Part shown: positions 1-5,534 of the stretch, piece by piece
How the letters are laid out: each line of letters begins with the position of its first letter
How positions within the stretch are numbered: the first letter of the stretch is position 1
Program-made: the position numbers and the translations under genes
NCBI GenBank assembly: GCA_005786915.1
Contig: SYCM01000080.1
Span: forward strand, 1-5,546
DNA: 5,546 nt
Source of the DNA: Bacteroidota bacterium
Lineage (GTDB): Bacteria > Bacteroidota > Bacteroidia > Flavobacteriales > Schleiferiaceae
Direction: 5' to 3'
Notes under the pieces: generated by a model
Told to the model about the DNA's origin: nothing
Seen by the model: the letters and a program-made list of their open reading frames with translations, nothing else
Databases searched by the model: none

Positions 1-1
1 C

Positions 2-913
2 GCCGGAGCCGTGGCCGCACTGGTAACCGAAGATCCGCGCATTATGGTTCTTGACGACGCCGTGGGCGTCAGCGTGGAAAGTGCCGCCGATTTTTTTAAA
101 CCGCGCCGGCGTTTTTCCAAGGACGAACTCGCGGCCGCGGTCGGGGGACGGGCCGAGGCCGGGTCGGAGCATCCGTTTTGGGCCACTCCCGAGGCCGTGG
201 TGGAGCAGTATCTGGAGTTCCCGGTGTTTGACGGCCCCTATTCCAACGACTGCTACGTCGGCCGGGTGCGCGAGGCCTTGGGCCGCTACGAGGCGGAGTC
301 GGGGCTGCGCGCCATGAACGACTGGTTTGGCATGTGCTTCCACCTGCCCTATGCCTTTCAGGGGCGCCGGATGTGGCCCGAAATCGCGTTGGATCTTTAT
401 GCCGACCAGGGCCTGCTCGCCCAGGTAGAAGCCGAGGCGGGGGTTACGGAGGCCGAGGCCGGAGGGCGCAAGGCGCTCGCCAAGGCGTGGAGCAAGTCCG
501 CCGCCTACAAGGCCTACGTCGCCGAGAAAATCGGTCCGGGCGAAGCCGCATCGATGCGCGTCGGCAACATGTACACGGCCTCGATATTCATGGGCCTGGT
601 CAGCGCCCTACTAGGCTACCCCGACCGCCGCGACCTAGGGGGCAAGCGCCTCGGATTTTTGAGCTACGGCTCGGGCTCCAAGTCTAAGGTGTTCAGCGGC
701 GTGCTTCGCGCCAACTTTGCCGCCCAACTGCGCGGAATCGACCTGGAGTCCGCCCTGGACCAGCGCCGCAGCCTCACCTTTGCGGAGTACGAAGCGCTGC
801 ACGCGCGAACGACGGAGGCCCCCGTGGACGCGGCCGTTCGCGGCGCGGTGCTCGACCGCATCGAAACCGAAGGAAATCTGCGGGGCTACCGCCGCTACCG
901 CTGGGTGGGCTAG
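2..913 (+). CDS. mvaS: Hydroxymethylglutaryl-CoA synthase, 5'-truncated by the window edge
   Basis: This enzyme condenses acetyl-CoA with acetoacetyl-CoA to HMG-CoA, an early cytosolic step of the mevalonate route to isoprenoids. The reading frame is open to the left edge. The residues before the GTG at 11 (Ala-Gly-Ala) continue into VAALV, matching the family's GAGAVA stretch, so GTG 11 is an internal codon and the true start lies outside. The catalytic Glu and Cys of the N-terminal thiolase-fold half are therefore not visible. Seen here are the C-terminal half landmarks: PVFDGPYSNDCY (221-256), FHLPYAF with the expected catalytic His at 341-343, VGNMYTAS with the conserved Asn at 566-568, and LSYGSGSKSKVF (659-694) near the end. 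The TAG stop at 911-913 is 18 nt before the next gene, which suggests co-transcription. Family assignment is firm. The symbol assumes a primary-metabolism enzyme rather than a polyketide beta-branching homologue (PksG-like), which seems less likely because no polyketide genes are near. Confidence 0.92.
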   Translation, partial: AGAVAALVTEDPRIMVLDDAVGVSVESAADFFKPRRRFSKDELAAAVGGRAEAGSEHPFWATPEAVVEQYLEFPVFDGPYSNDCYVGRVREALGRYEAESGLRAMNDWFGMCFHLPYAFQGRRMWPEIALDLYADQGLLAQVEAEAGVTEAEAGGRKALAKAWSKSAAYKAYVAEKIGPGEAASMRVGNMYTASIFMGLVSALLGYPDRRDLGGKRLGFLSYGSGSKSKVFSGVLRANFAAQLRGIDLESALDQRRSLTFAEYEALHARTTEAPVDAAVRGAVLDRIETEGNLRGYRRYRWVG

Positions 914-919
914 GCTCCT

Positions 920-927
920 TAAGTTTG
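920..927 (+). promoter_or_regulatory. Candidate Bacteroidota -7 box (TAAGTTTG) before the DUF2480 gene
   Basis: TAAGTTTG matches the TAnnTTTG consensus of the primary Bacteroidota sigma factor. It lies only 4 nt before the GTG start. No TTG-like -33 element is visible about 20 nt upstream, and the gap to the preceding gene is only 18 nt, so this could be a chance match inside an operon. If real, the transcript would start at or next to the GTG. Confidence 0.25.
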
Positions 928-931
928 ACCT

Positions 932-1447
932 GTGAACGACGAAGCGCCCATCACCAACCGTGTGGCCCAGAGTGCCCTGGTCACCTTGGACCTGGAGGAC
1001 TTTTGGCCCCAGGGCGGCGTGGCGCGCCTTGATCTGGCTGAATTGGCCCCTGAGGGCGTGGTTCGCGAAGCCGCAGCGCGGTCGTACGTACAGAATTTAG
1101 CAAAGCATACGTACGACGGCAGCGTGGTCTGCCTCGAGGGCGCCGAAGCGGTCATTGTTCCGCAGTGGCTGGGTCCGATGCTGGCCAGCGCGCTGGCGCC
1201 GCACGCCGCGTTCGTCGGCTTTGGAGGGCCCGTTGAGGTTCTGTCGGCTTACTACGCTCAGGCGCTCGCCGAGGCCGACTGGACTCCGTACCGCGGAGCC
1301 AAAGTCTTGCTCAAGGGCTGCGGCACCCACCCGGTTCCCGACTCGGCCTATGCCGCTGCGGCGCGGCACCTCACCCGCGTAGCCGACAAGCTGATGTACG
1401 GCGAGGCCTGCAGCAACGTACCGATCTTCAAGGCTGCTGGTTCCTAG
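932..1447 (+). CDS. DUF2480 family protein (unknown function)
   Basis: This 171-residue protein belongs to DUF2480, a family found mainly in Bacteroidota and without a known function. It is recognised by the N-terminal ITNRVAQSALVTLDLEDF (7-24), the middle segment AVIVPQWLGPMLASALAPHA (73-92), and the C-terminal block LLKGC (126-130), PVPDSAY (134-140), LMYGEACSNVPIFK (154-167). No signal peptide or membrane segment is seen, so it is probably cytosolic. Two cysteines in conserved-looking contexts (C130, C160) with a nearby E158 could bind metal or be redox active; that is inference. The GTG start is chosen because the conserved N-terminus begins six residues later and the next in-frame GTG (V11) would cut into it. 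No Shine-Dalgarno is present. The 18-nt gap to the HMG-CoA synthase gene suggests an operon, but this does not establish a role in isoprenoid synthesis. Confidence 0.88.
   Translation: MNDEAPITNRVAQSALVTLDLEDFWPQGGVARLDLAELAPEGVVREAAARSYVQNLAKHTYDGSVVCLEGAEAVIVPQWLGPMLASALAPHAAFVGFGGPVEVLSAYYAQALAEADWTPYRGAKVLLKGCGTHPVPDSAYAAAARHLTRVADKLMYGEACSNVPIFKAAGS
1081..1117. repeat. 10-bp inverted repeat inside the DUF2480 gene
   Basis: GTCGTACGTA (1081-1090) and TACGTACGAC (1108-1117) are perfect reverse complements around a 17-nt AT-rich spacer. The arms also contain the self-palindrome TACGTA. The sequence encodes the SYVQNLAKHTYD region. A match of this quality somewhere in a window this size is not very improbable, so biological meaning is uncertain. 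Confidence 0.5.
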
Positions 1448-1469
1448 TTGATAGCTGCCCACGTGCCAA

Positions 1470-1497
1470 ACAAAAGACCAGAAACCAGAAACTAGAG
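1470..1497. repeat. Imperfect 7-bp tandem repeat in the leader of the DUF3050 gene
   Basis: In phase with a 7-bp period the sequence reads ACAAAAG, ACCAGAA, ACCAGAA, ACTAGAG. The two central units are identical and the flanking ones diverged. The repeat fills the A-rich, G+C-poor part of the 60-nt gap (1448-1507) and ends 10 nt before the ATG. It may act as an unstructured A-rich translation leader, which Bacteroidota use in place of a Shine-Dalgarno, or be a neutral microrepeat. No convincing promoter or terminator is visible in this gap. Confidence 0.5.
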
Positions 1498-1507
1498 ACG
1501 ATCACCC

Positions 1508-2299
1508 ATGGAATTTCGAATTCTCTCCCTGAAGCGCCGCATTGAGCCCCTGCGCCAGTCCATCTTGAACCACGAGCTCTACCCGATGATGGAGAGCATG
1601 AGCGAAGTGCGGGTGTTCATGGAGCACCATGTCTTCGCGGTTTGGGACTTCATGCGCCTGCTCAAGGCCCTGCAGCGCGACCTCACGTGCGTCGACGAGG
1701 CTTGGGTTCCGACCGAAGACCGCGCGTCGCGCCGCCTGATCAACGAAATCGTGGTGGCCGAAGAGTCCGACGTCGACCTCAACGGACGCCCCGCGAGCCA
1801 CTACGAGCTCTACCTCGACGCCATGCGCCAGGCCGGAGCGGACACCCGCGGCATCGTGCGCTTTGTGGGCAAGCTGCAGTCCGGCTTCAAGGCCAAAGAC
1901 ATGCTGCGCTTTAACCTCGCCGAGATCGACGAGGCCACCATGGACTTTTTGAAGGCGACCGACCGCATCCTCAAGCGCGGCAAGCTGCACCAGACGGCGG
2001 CGGCCTTTACGTTTGGGCGCGAAGACTTGATTCCCGACATGTTCACGGCGCTCATTAAGAAGCTGTACGCGGAGCATCCAAGCGAACTGAGCGCCTTCGT
2101 GTACTACCTCGACCGCCACATTGAGTTGGACGGCGACGAACACGGACCCATGGCGATTCAAATGATGAACAACCTCTGCAAAGAAGACGACGAGCTCTGG
2201 CTCGAGGCCGAGGACGCCTGCGTGGAGGCCTTAGAGGCCCGTCTGAAGCTGTGGGACGCCATTGCGGCCAAGGTCCGCAGCAAGGAGCTCGTGAGCTGA
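1508..2299 (+). CDS. DUF3050 family protein (heme-oxygenase-like fold suspected)
   Basis: This 263-residue protein is recognised as DUF3050 by VRVFMEHHVFAVWDFM (34-49), LLKALQRDLTCV (51-62), RRLINEIVVAEESDVD (75-90), SHYELYLDAMRQAGADT (97-113) and YYLDRHIELDGDEHGPMA (199-216). The function is not established. From memory the family groups with the heme oxygenase/TenA-like all-helical fold. Consistent with that, the sequence is almost entirely helical-looking, has no signal peptide, and shows E33-x6-H40, glutamates E80/E85/E86, and H204-x3-D208-x3-H212. This order resembles the ligand sets of heme-oxygenase-like diiron oxidases, so a metal-dependent oxygenase is a reasonable inference, not a demonstrated activity. 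The ATG at 1508 leads straight into the first predicted helix. The length looks complete. There is no Shine-Dalgarno; the leader is A-rich and repetitive. It may be co-transcribed with the DUF2480 gene 60 nt upstream. Confidence 0.88.
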   Translation: MEFRILSLKRRIEPLRQSILNHELYPMMESMSEVRVFMEHHVFAVWDFMRLLKALQRDLTCVDEAWVPTEDRASRRLINEIVVAEESDVDLNGRPASHYELYLDAMRQAGADTRGIVRFVGKLQSGFKAKDMLRFNLAEIDEATMDFLKATDRILKRGKLHQTAAAFTFGREDLIPDMFTALIKKLYAEHPSELSAFVYYLDRHIELDGDEHGPMAIQMMNNLCKEDDELWLEAEDACVEALEARLKLWDAIAAKVRSKELVS

Positions 2300-2314
2300 T
2301 TGCGCACTGGGGCG

Positions 2315-2322
2315 TACCTTTA
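2315..2322 (+). promoter_or_regulatory. Candidate -7 box (TACCTTTA) before the S46 peptidase gene
   Basis: TACCTTTA fits TAnnTTTG at seven of eight positions, counting the two free ones, and sits 7 nt before the ATG at 2330. The only upstream TTG (2300-2302) is 12 nt away, shorter than the usual spacing, so the -33 element is weak. The same TACCTTT core occurs 8 nt before the lepA start, which makes this site more believable. It would give a leader of only a few nucleotides. Confidence 0.4.
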
Positions 2323-2329
2323 ACGCCCT

Positions 2330-4465
2330 ATGAAAAAGCTATTTGCCCTTCTCTTAGCGGTGGCGCTTGCGCTGCCGGCTCAACTTCGCGCAGGCGAAGG
2401 AATGTGGATCCCTTTGCTGATCCAAAAGTTGAACTATGCCCAGATGAAAAAAGAGGGCCTTAAGCTTTCGGCTAAGGACCTCTACGACATCAACCACGGC
2501 TCGCTCAAGGACGCCATTGTCTCTTTTGGCGGATTTTGCACCGGCGAAATCATTTCGTCGCAAGGCCTGCTGCTGACCAACCACCACTGCGGGTACGACG
2601 CAATTCAAAAGCACTCGACGGTGGAGCACAACTACCTCGAAGACGGGTTTTGGGCGATGGACCGCAGCCAAGAGCTTCCGAACCCGGGGCTTTTTGCCAA
2701 CTTCTTGGTGCGGATCGAAGACGTTACCGCCGCGGTCAACGGGGCGCTGAACGACCAGATGTCTGAAGCAGAGCGCACCAAAGCCATTCAAATGAAGGGC
2801 GCTGAGCTCGCGAAAGCAGCCACCGCCGGCACGCACTACGAGGCTTCGGTAGAGACGTTTTACCACGGTAACGAGTTCTACCTGTTTGTCTACGAGAAGT
2901 TTAACGACGTGCGCCTCGTGGGAACTCCGCCCAGCAGCGTAGGCAAGTTTGGCGGCGACACCGACAACTGGATGTGGCCGCGCCACACCGGGGACTTCTC
3001 CATGTTCCGCGTCTATGCCGGTAAAGACGGCAAGCCCGCCGAGTACCGCGCCGACAACGTGCCGCTTACGCCCAAGCACCACCTTCCGGTGAGCACCAAA
3101 GGGGTGAAGGACGGCGACTTTACGATGATTTTTGGCTACCCCGGACGCACCGACCGCTACCTCAGCAGCTGGGGCGTGCAGCAGGCGATCGACCTGTACA
3201 ACCCGACGGTGGTGAAAATCCGCGACCAAAAGCTTGCGGTGCTGCGCAAGTACATGCAGGCAGACCCCGCCCTCAACATTTTGATGGCGTCGAACTACGC
3301 GTCGACGGCCAACTACTGGAAGTACTACATCGGCCAGACCGAGCAACTCAAAAACAACAAGGTGTTCGACAAAAAGCGCTACCTCGAGACGCAGTTCTCG
3401 GCGTGGGTGGCGGCGTCGCCCGAGCGCCAAGCCAAGTACGGCGAAGCCTTGAAGCTGATGGCCGAGTACTACGACGCCACGAATCCGACCGTGAAAAACA
3501 ACGTGTTTTTGATGGAAGCGGTGCTACGCGGACCTTCTTCGGTTCTGTTTGCCTACCGCAACGTACGCAGCCTGGAGCGTGCCTACAAAGACAAAGCAGG
3601 ATTCGCAAAGGCGCGTCCGATGATTGAAGAAATGGCCAAAGAGAACTTTGCTGAGTTCCATGCGGGCGCCGACCGCGACATGATGGTGGCCCTGTGGTCG
3701 ATGTACATGGCAGACATTCCGACGGCGCAGCAGCCCAAGTTTCTGCAGTCCTTTGGCGGAAGCAAGGCGGCCCTCGAAGCGTGGGCGCAGAACGCCATGG
3801 CCACGTCGCTGTTCATGGACGCGCAACGCTTTGCCGCGTTTTTGGACAACCCCGATTCGGCTACGTTGGCCAACGACCCGTTGACCAAAGTGGCCAACGA
3901 CTTCCGCACGACCTACTTCGGCGGTCAAGACGCGTCGCTCGCCGCCAAGAAGTCTAAGGCGTACCGCCTGCTGACGGCCGGAGTTCGCGAGATGGACCCC
4001 AATCGCGTATGGTCGCCCGACGCCAACTCGACGATGCGCATGACCTACGGTCACGTGGGCAGCTACGAGCCCCGCGACGGCGTGAAGTACGACTACGTGA
4101 CCTACCTCGACGGCGTCATGCAAAAGGAGGATGCTTCAAATCCTGAGTTTGTGGTTCCGGCCAAGCTCAAGGAGCTGTACAAGGCCAAGGATTTTGGCCC
4201 CTACGCCGACCAGACCGGCCGCCTTCCGGTGGGCATTATTTCGGGCAACGACATCACCGGGGGCAACTCGGGTTCGCCGCTGATCAACGCCAAAGGCGAG
4301 CTGATCGGGGTGGCCTTCGACGGCAACTGGGAGGCCATGTCGGGCGACATTTTCTACGAAACCAAGCTGCAGCGCACGATTTCGTGCGACATACGCTACG
4401 TGCTCTTCATCATTGACAAGTACGCCGGCGCCGGCCACTTGGTCAAGGAGATGACGCTGCGCTAG
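2330..4465 (+). CDS. S46 family serine dipeptidyl peptidase, DPP7-type
   Basis: This is a complete 711-residue exopeptidase that removes dipeptides from peptide N-termini. MKKLFALLLAVALALPAQLRA is a Sec signal peptide, so the enzyme should be periplasmic. The chymotrypsin-like triad is visible: H86 in TNHHCGY, D222 in PRHTGDFSMFRVY, and S647 in GGNSGSP. C70 and C87 are placed to form the usual disulfide near the catalytic His. N213/W214 and N328 (in ANYWKY) occupy the positions that bind the substrate amino terminus in known S46 structures. Eighteen residues after the catalytic Ser lies G665; this position is Gly in DPP7 and Arg in the acid-specific DPP11, so cleavage after hydrophobic P1 residues is inferred. 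F663 matches the Phe linked to hydrophobic P2 preference. Length and the C-terminus (RYVLFIIDKYAGAGHLVKEM) are typical. The likely role is peptide nutrition. The gene has its own candidate promoter and an intrinsic terminator 21 nt after the stop, so it may be monocistronic. Confidence 0.96.
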   Translation: MKKLFALLLAVALALPAQLRAGEGMWIPLLIQKLNYAQMKKEGLKLSAKDLYDINHGSLKDAIVSFGGFCTGEIISSQGLLLTNHHCGYDAIQKHSTVEHNYLEDGFWAMDRSQELPNPGLFANFLVRIEDVTAAVNGALNDQMSEAERTKAIQMKGAELAKAATAGTHYEASVETFYHGNEFYLFVYEKFNDVRLVGTPPSSVGKFGGDTDNWMWPRHTGDFSMFRVYAGKDGKPAEYRADNVPLTPKHHLPVSTKGVKDGDFTMIFGYPGRTDRYLSSWGVQQAIDLYNPTVVKIRDQKLAVLRKYMQADPALNILMASNYASTANYWKYYIGQTEQLKNNKVFDKKRYLETQFSAWVAASPERQAKYGEALKLMAEYYDATNPTVKNNVFLMEAVLRGPSSVLFAYRNVRSLERAYKDKAGFAKARPMIEEMAKENFAEFHAGADRDMMVALWSMYMADIPTAQQPKFLQSFGGSKAALEAWAQNAMATSLFMDAQRFAAFLDNPDSATLANDPLTKVANDFRTTYFGGQDASLAAKKSKAYRLLTAGVREMDPNRVWSPDANSTMRMTYGHVGSYEPRDGVKYDYVTYLDGVMQKEDASNPEFVVPAKLKELYKAKDFGPYADQTGRLPVGIISGNDITGGNSGSPLINAKGELIGVAFDGNWEAMSGDIFYETKLQRTISCDIRYVLFIIDKYAGAGHLVKEMTLR

Positions 4466-4485
4466 CCTTAGGGGTCGTTAAATGC

Positions 4486-4515
4486 AAAAGCCCGCCGGTG
4501 ACGGCGGGCTTTTTT
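4486..4515 (+). terminator. Rho-independent terminator of the S46 peptidase gene
   Basis: A perfect 12-bp stem pairs 4486-4497 with 4502-4513; its core is AGCCCGCCG / CGGCGGGCT. The loop GTGA is a GNRA-type tetraloop when read on the plus strand. Six T residues (4510-4515) follow the GC core. The minus-strand reading has only four T residues after the core and a UCAC loop, so the element mainly serves the rightward peptidase transcript, although it lies between convergent genes and could also slow parB transcription. It begins 21 nt after the peptidase stop and ends 27 nt before the parB stop. Confidence 0.93.
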
Positions 4516-4542
4516 GTTGGGGGGTGGTGCGCGCGGCGCTGC

Positions 4543-5451
4543 TTAAAACCCGAGGTTTTTCAGGGCTTTTTGCAGCTCTTCTTCGCTGCGGAACGTCAAG
4601 GTCACTGTGCCCGATCCCTGGGCCGTCTTGCTGACCTTGGCGGGCAGTCCGAGTACGTTTTTGAATGCCTGGGCTGAAGCGAGGTCGTTGATGTTCCGTC
4701 CGCGGGCGGGAGCGCTCGGGGCTTCGGCGCCTTCAGAACCCGGAACGCCGTCGGGGTTTTGCACGAGGCGCACGGCCTCTTCGAGCTGGCGCACCGACCA
4801 CTGCTGCGCGACGCAGTCCATGTACAGCTCGTCTTGCGCGTTGGGGTCGTCGAGGCCGACGAGGGCTTTGGCGTGGCCGGCACTGATGGTGCGGTCGCGG
4901 AGTCCGGCCTGAATTAACGGCGTAAGCTTGAGCAGGCCCACAAAATTGGCGACGGTTGAGCGCTGCTTGCCCACCCGCTCGGCAACTTGCTGCTGGGTGA
5001 GGTTGCATTCGTCCATGAGGCGCTGGTACGAAAAAGCGACTTCCATCGGGTCCAAGTCGCGGCGCTGGATGTTCTCGACCAGAGCCATTTCAAGCATTTG
5101 CTGGTCGTCGGCCAGGCGGACGTAGACCGGCACGCGTTCCAGCCCGGCGAGCTGCGCGGCGCGGAACCGGCGCTCTCCCGAAATGATCTCGAAGCGGTCC
5201 GCCTCCAAGCGGCGCACCGTAATGGGCTGACTGATGCCCAGTTGGCGAATGGACTCGGCCAACTCCTGGAGCGGCCCCGGCTCAAACTGGGTGCGGGGCT
5301 GCCTGGGGTTGGCTTGGATTTGGCTCAGCGCCACCTCAAAAATGCTCGAGACCACGTCGCGGGCTCCCGGGTCTTGCGCCGAGACGGCGGTGTGGTCGTT
5401 AAGGAGCGCGGAGAGTCCGCGGCCCAAGGCGGGGCGTTTCGGTGTGGCCAT
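4543..5451 (-). CDS. parB: Chromosome partitioning protein ParB
   Basis: ParB binds parS sites near the origin and, as a CTP-dependent DNA clamp, spreads and works with ParA and SMC in chromosome segregation. The 302-residue protein starts with the basic MATPKRPALGRGLSALL typical of chromosomal ParB, where ParA is stimulated. The N-terminal CTP-binding domain shows NPRQPR (48-53), ISGERRFRAAQLAG (90-103) with the GERR motif, and ENIQRRDLDPMEVA (126-139). The parS-reading helix-turn-helix follows at about 151-173 (LTQQQVAERVGKQRSTVANF). A low-complexity Gly/Ala/Pro linker (about 232-252) precedes a dimerization domain ending EELQKALKNLGF. I chose the ATG at 5451 over a TTG two codons upstream because family members begin at this methionine and the TTG overlaps the candidate -7 box. 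No parA is adjacent: lepA diverges upstream and the convergent peptidase gene lies downstream, which is unusual because parAB are normally paired. Confidence 0.96.
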   Translation of the reverse strand: MATPKRPALGRGLSALLNDHTAVSAQDPGARDVVSSIFEVALSQIQANPRQPRTQFEPGPLQELAESIRQLGISQPITVRRLEADRFEIISGERRFRAAQLAGLERVPVYVRLADDQQMLEMALVENIQRRDLDPMEVAFSYQRLMDECNLTQQQVAERVGKQRSTVANFVGLLKLTPLIQAGLRDRTISAGHAKALVGLDDPNAQDELYMDCVAQQWSVRQLEEAVRLVQNPDGVPGSEGAEAPSAPARGRNINDLASAQAFKNVLGLPAKVSKTAQGSGTVTLTFRSEEELQKALKNLGF

Positions 5452-5454
5452 GCG

Positions 5455-5480
5455 CAAATATCGGAAGTTCCGAAGAACAA
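5455..5480 (-). promoter_or_regulatory. Candidate parB promoter
   Basis: Read on the minus strand, GATATTTG (5462 to 5455) fits TAnnTTTG except for the first base, and a TTG (5480 to 5478) lies 15 nt upstream of it as a possible -33 element, slightly closer than usual. The -7 box ends 3 nt before the ATG, so the transcript would begin at or beside the start codon. The palindrome CGGAAGTTCCG sits between the two elements. Confidence 0.4.
5462..5472. promoter_or_regulatory. Palindrome CGGAAGTTCCG between the parB promoter elements
   Basis: CGGAA and TTCCG form a perfect 5-bp inverted repeat around one central G. It lies between the candidate -33 and -7 elements of parB and upstream of the lepA -7 box, where a repressor could affect either gene. 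It does not match the parS consensus, so ParB autoregulation through parS is not indicated. Operator function is inference from position and symmetry only. Confidence 0.35.
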
Positions 5481-5534
5481 GAGGCTACGCCCGAGGTTAC
5501 CTTTGCAGCCTTTATGAACGACATTCGGAACTTC
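5464..5534. repeat. 11-bp inverted repeat spanning the lepA promoter and start codon
   Basis: GAAGTTCCGAA (5464-5474) and TTCGGAACTTC (5524-5534) are perfect reverse complements separated by 49 nt. The left arm overlaps the palindrome upstream of parB; the right arm lies in lepA codons 4-7 (Ile-Arg-Asn-Phe). The arms enclose the lepA -7 box and ATG. Paired protein binding or looping is possible; coding constraint explains the right arm alone but not the match to the left arm. Confidence 0.55.
5498..5505 (+). promoter_or_regulatory. lepA -7 box (TACCTTTG)
   Basis: TACCTTTG is a full match to the Bacteroidota TAnnTTTG -7 consensus, 8 nt before the lepA ATG. A clear TTG -33 element is not visible at the expected distance upstream. 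Transcription should start a few bases before the ATG, giving a nearly leaderless mRNA. There is no Shine-Dalgarno. Confidence 0.6.

Noticed and set aside
11..13. GTG at 11 as the start of the HMG-CoA synthase gene
   Set aside because: The frame is open to the edge and the preceding Ala-Gly-Ala codons match the family; the catalytic Glu/Cys half must lie upstream.
1185..1196. 12-bp palindrome CCAGCGCGCTGG
   Set aside because: It encodes an ordinary part of the DUF2480 protein, and palindromes of this length are expected about once in a GC-rich window of this size.
1461..1466. ACGTGC/CACGTG core resembling the centre of a parS site
   Set aside because: Only the CACGTG hexamer (1460-1465) is present; the flanking TGTT and AACA parts of parS are missing.
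1502..2161. 219-codon open frame on the minus strand opposite the DUF3050 gene
   Set aside because: It is a shadow of a well-supported gene, with no recognisable domain.
2354..3430. Long open frame of 358 codons on the minus strand opposite the peptidase gene
   Set aside because: It is antisense to a gene with complete S46 motifs, and its composition (rich in Val, Arg, His) is typical of a reverse-strand shadow in GC-rich DNA.
4123..4283. Strong Shine-Dalgarno-like AAAAGGAGG followed directly by ATG inside the peptidase gene
   Set aside because: There is no spacing between the motif and ATG, the reading frame gives a short unrecognisable peptide, and other starts here do not use Shine-Dalgarno sequences.
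4424..4435. 12-bp palindrome GCCGGCGCCGGC near the end of the peptidase gene
   Set aside because: It is explained by the Ala-Gly-Ala-Gly codons of a conserved C-terminal motif in GC-rich DNA, and no T-run follows.
5455..5457. TTG as an alternative parB start, two codons upstream of the ATG
   Set aside because: Family N-termini begin at the ATG (MATPK), and the TTG falls within the candidate -7 box.
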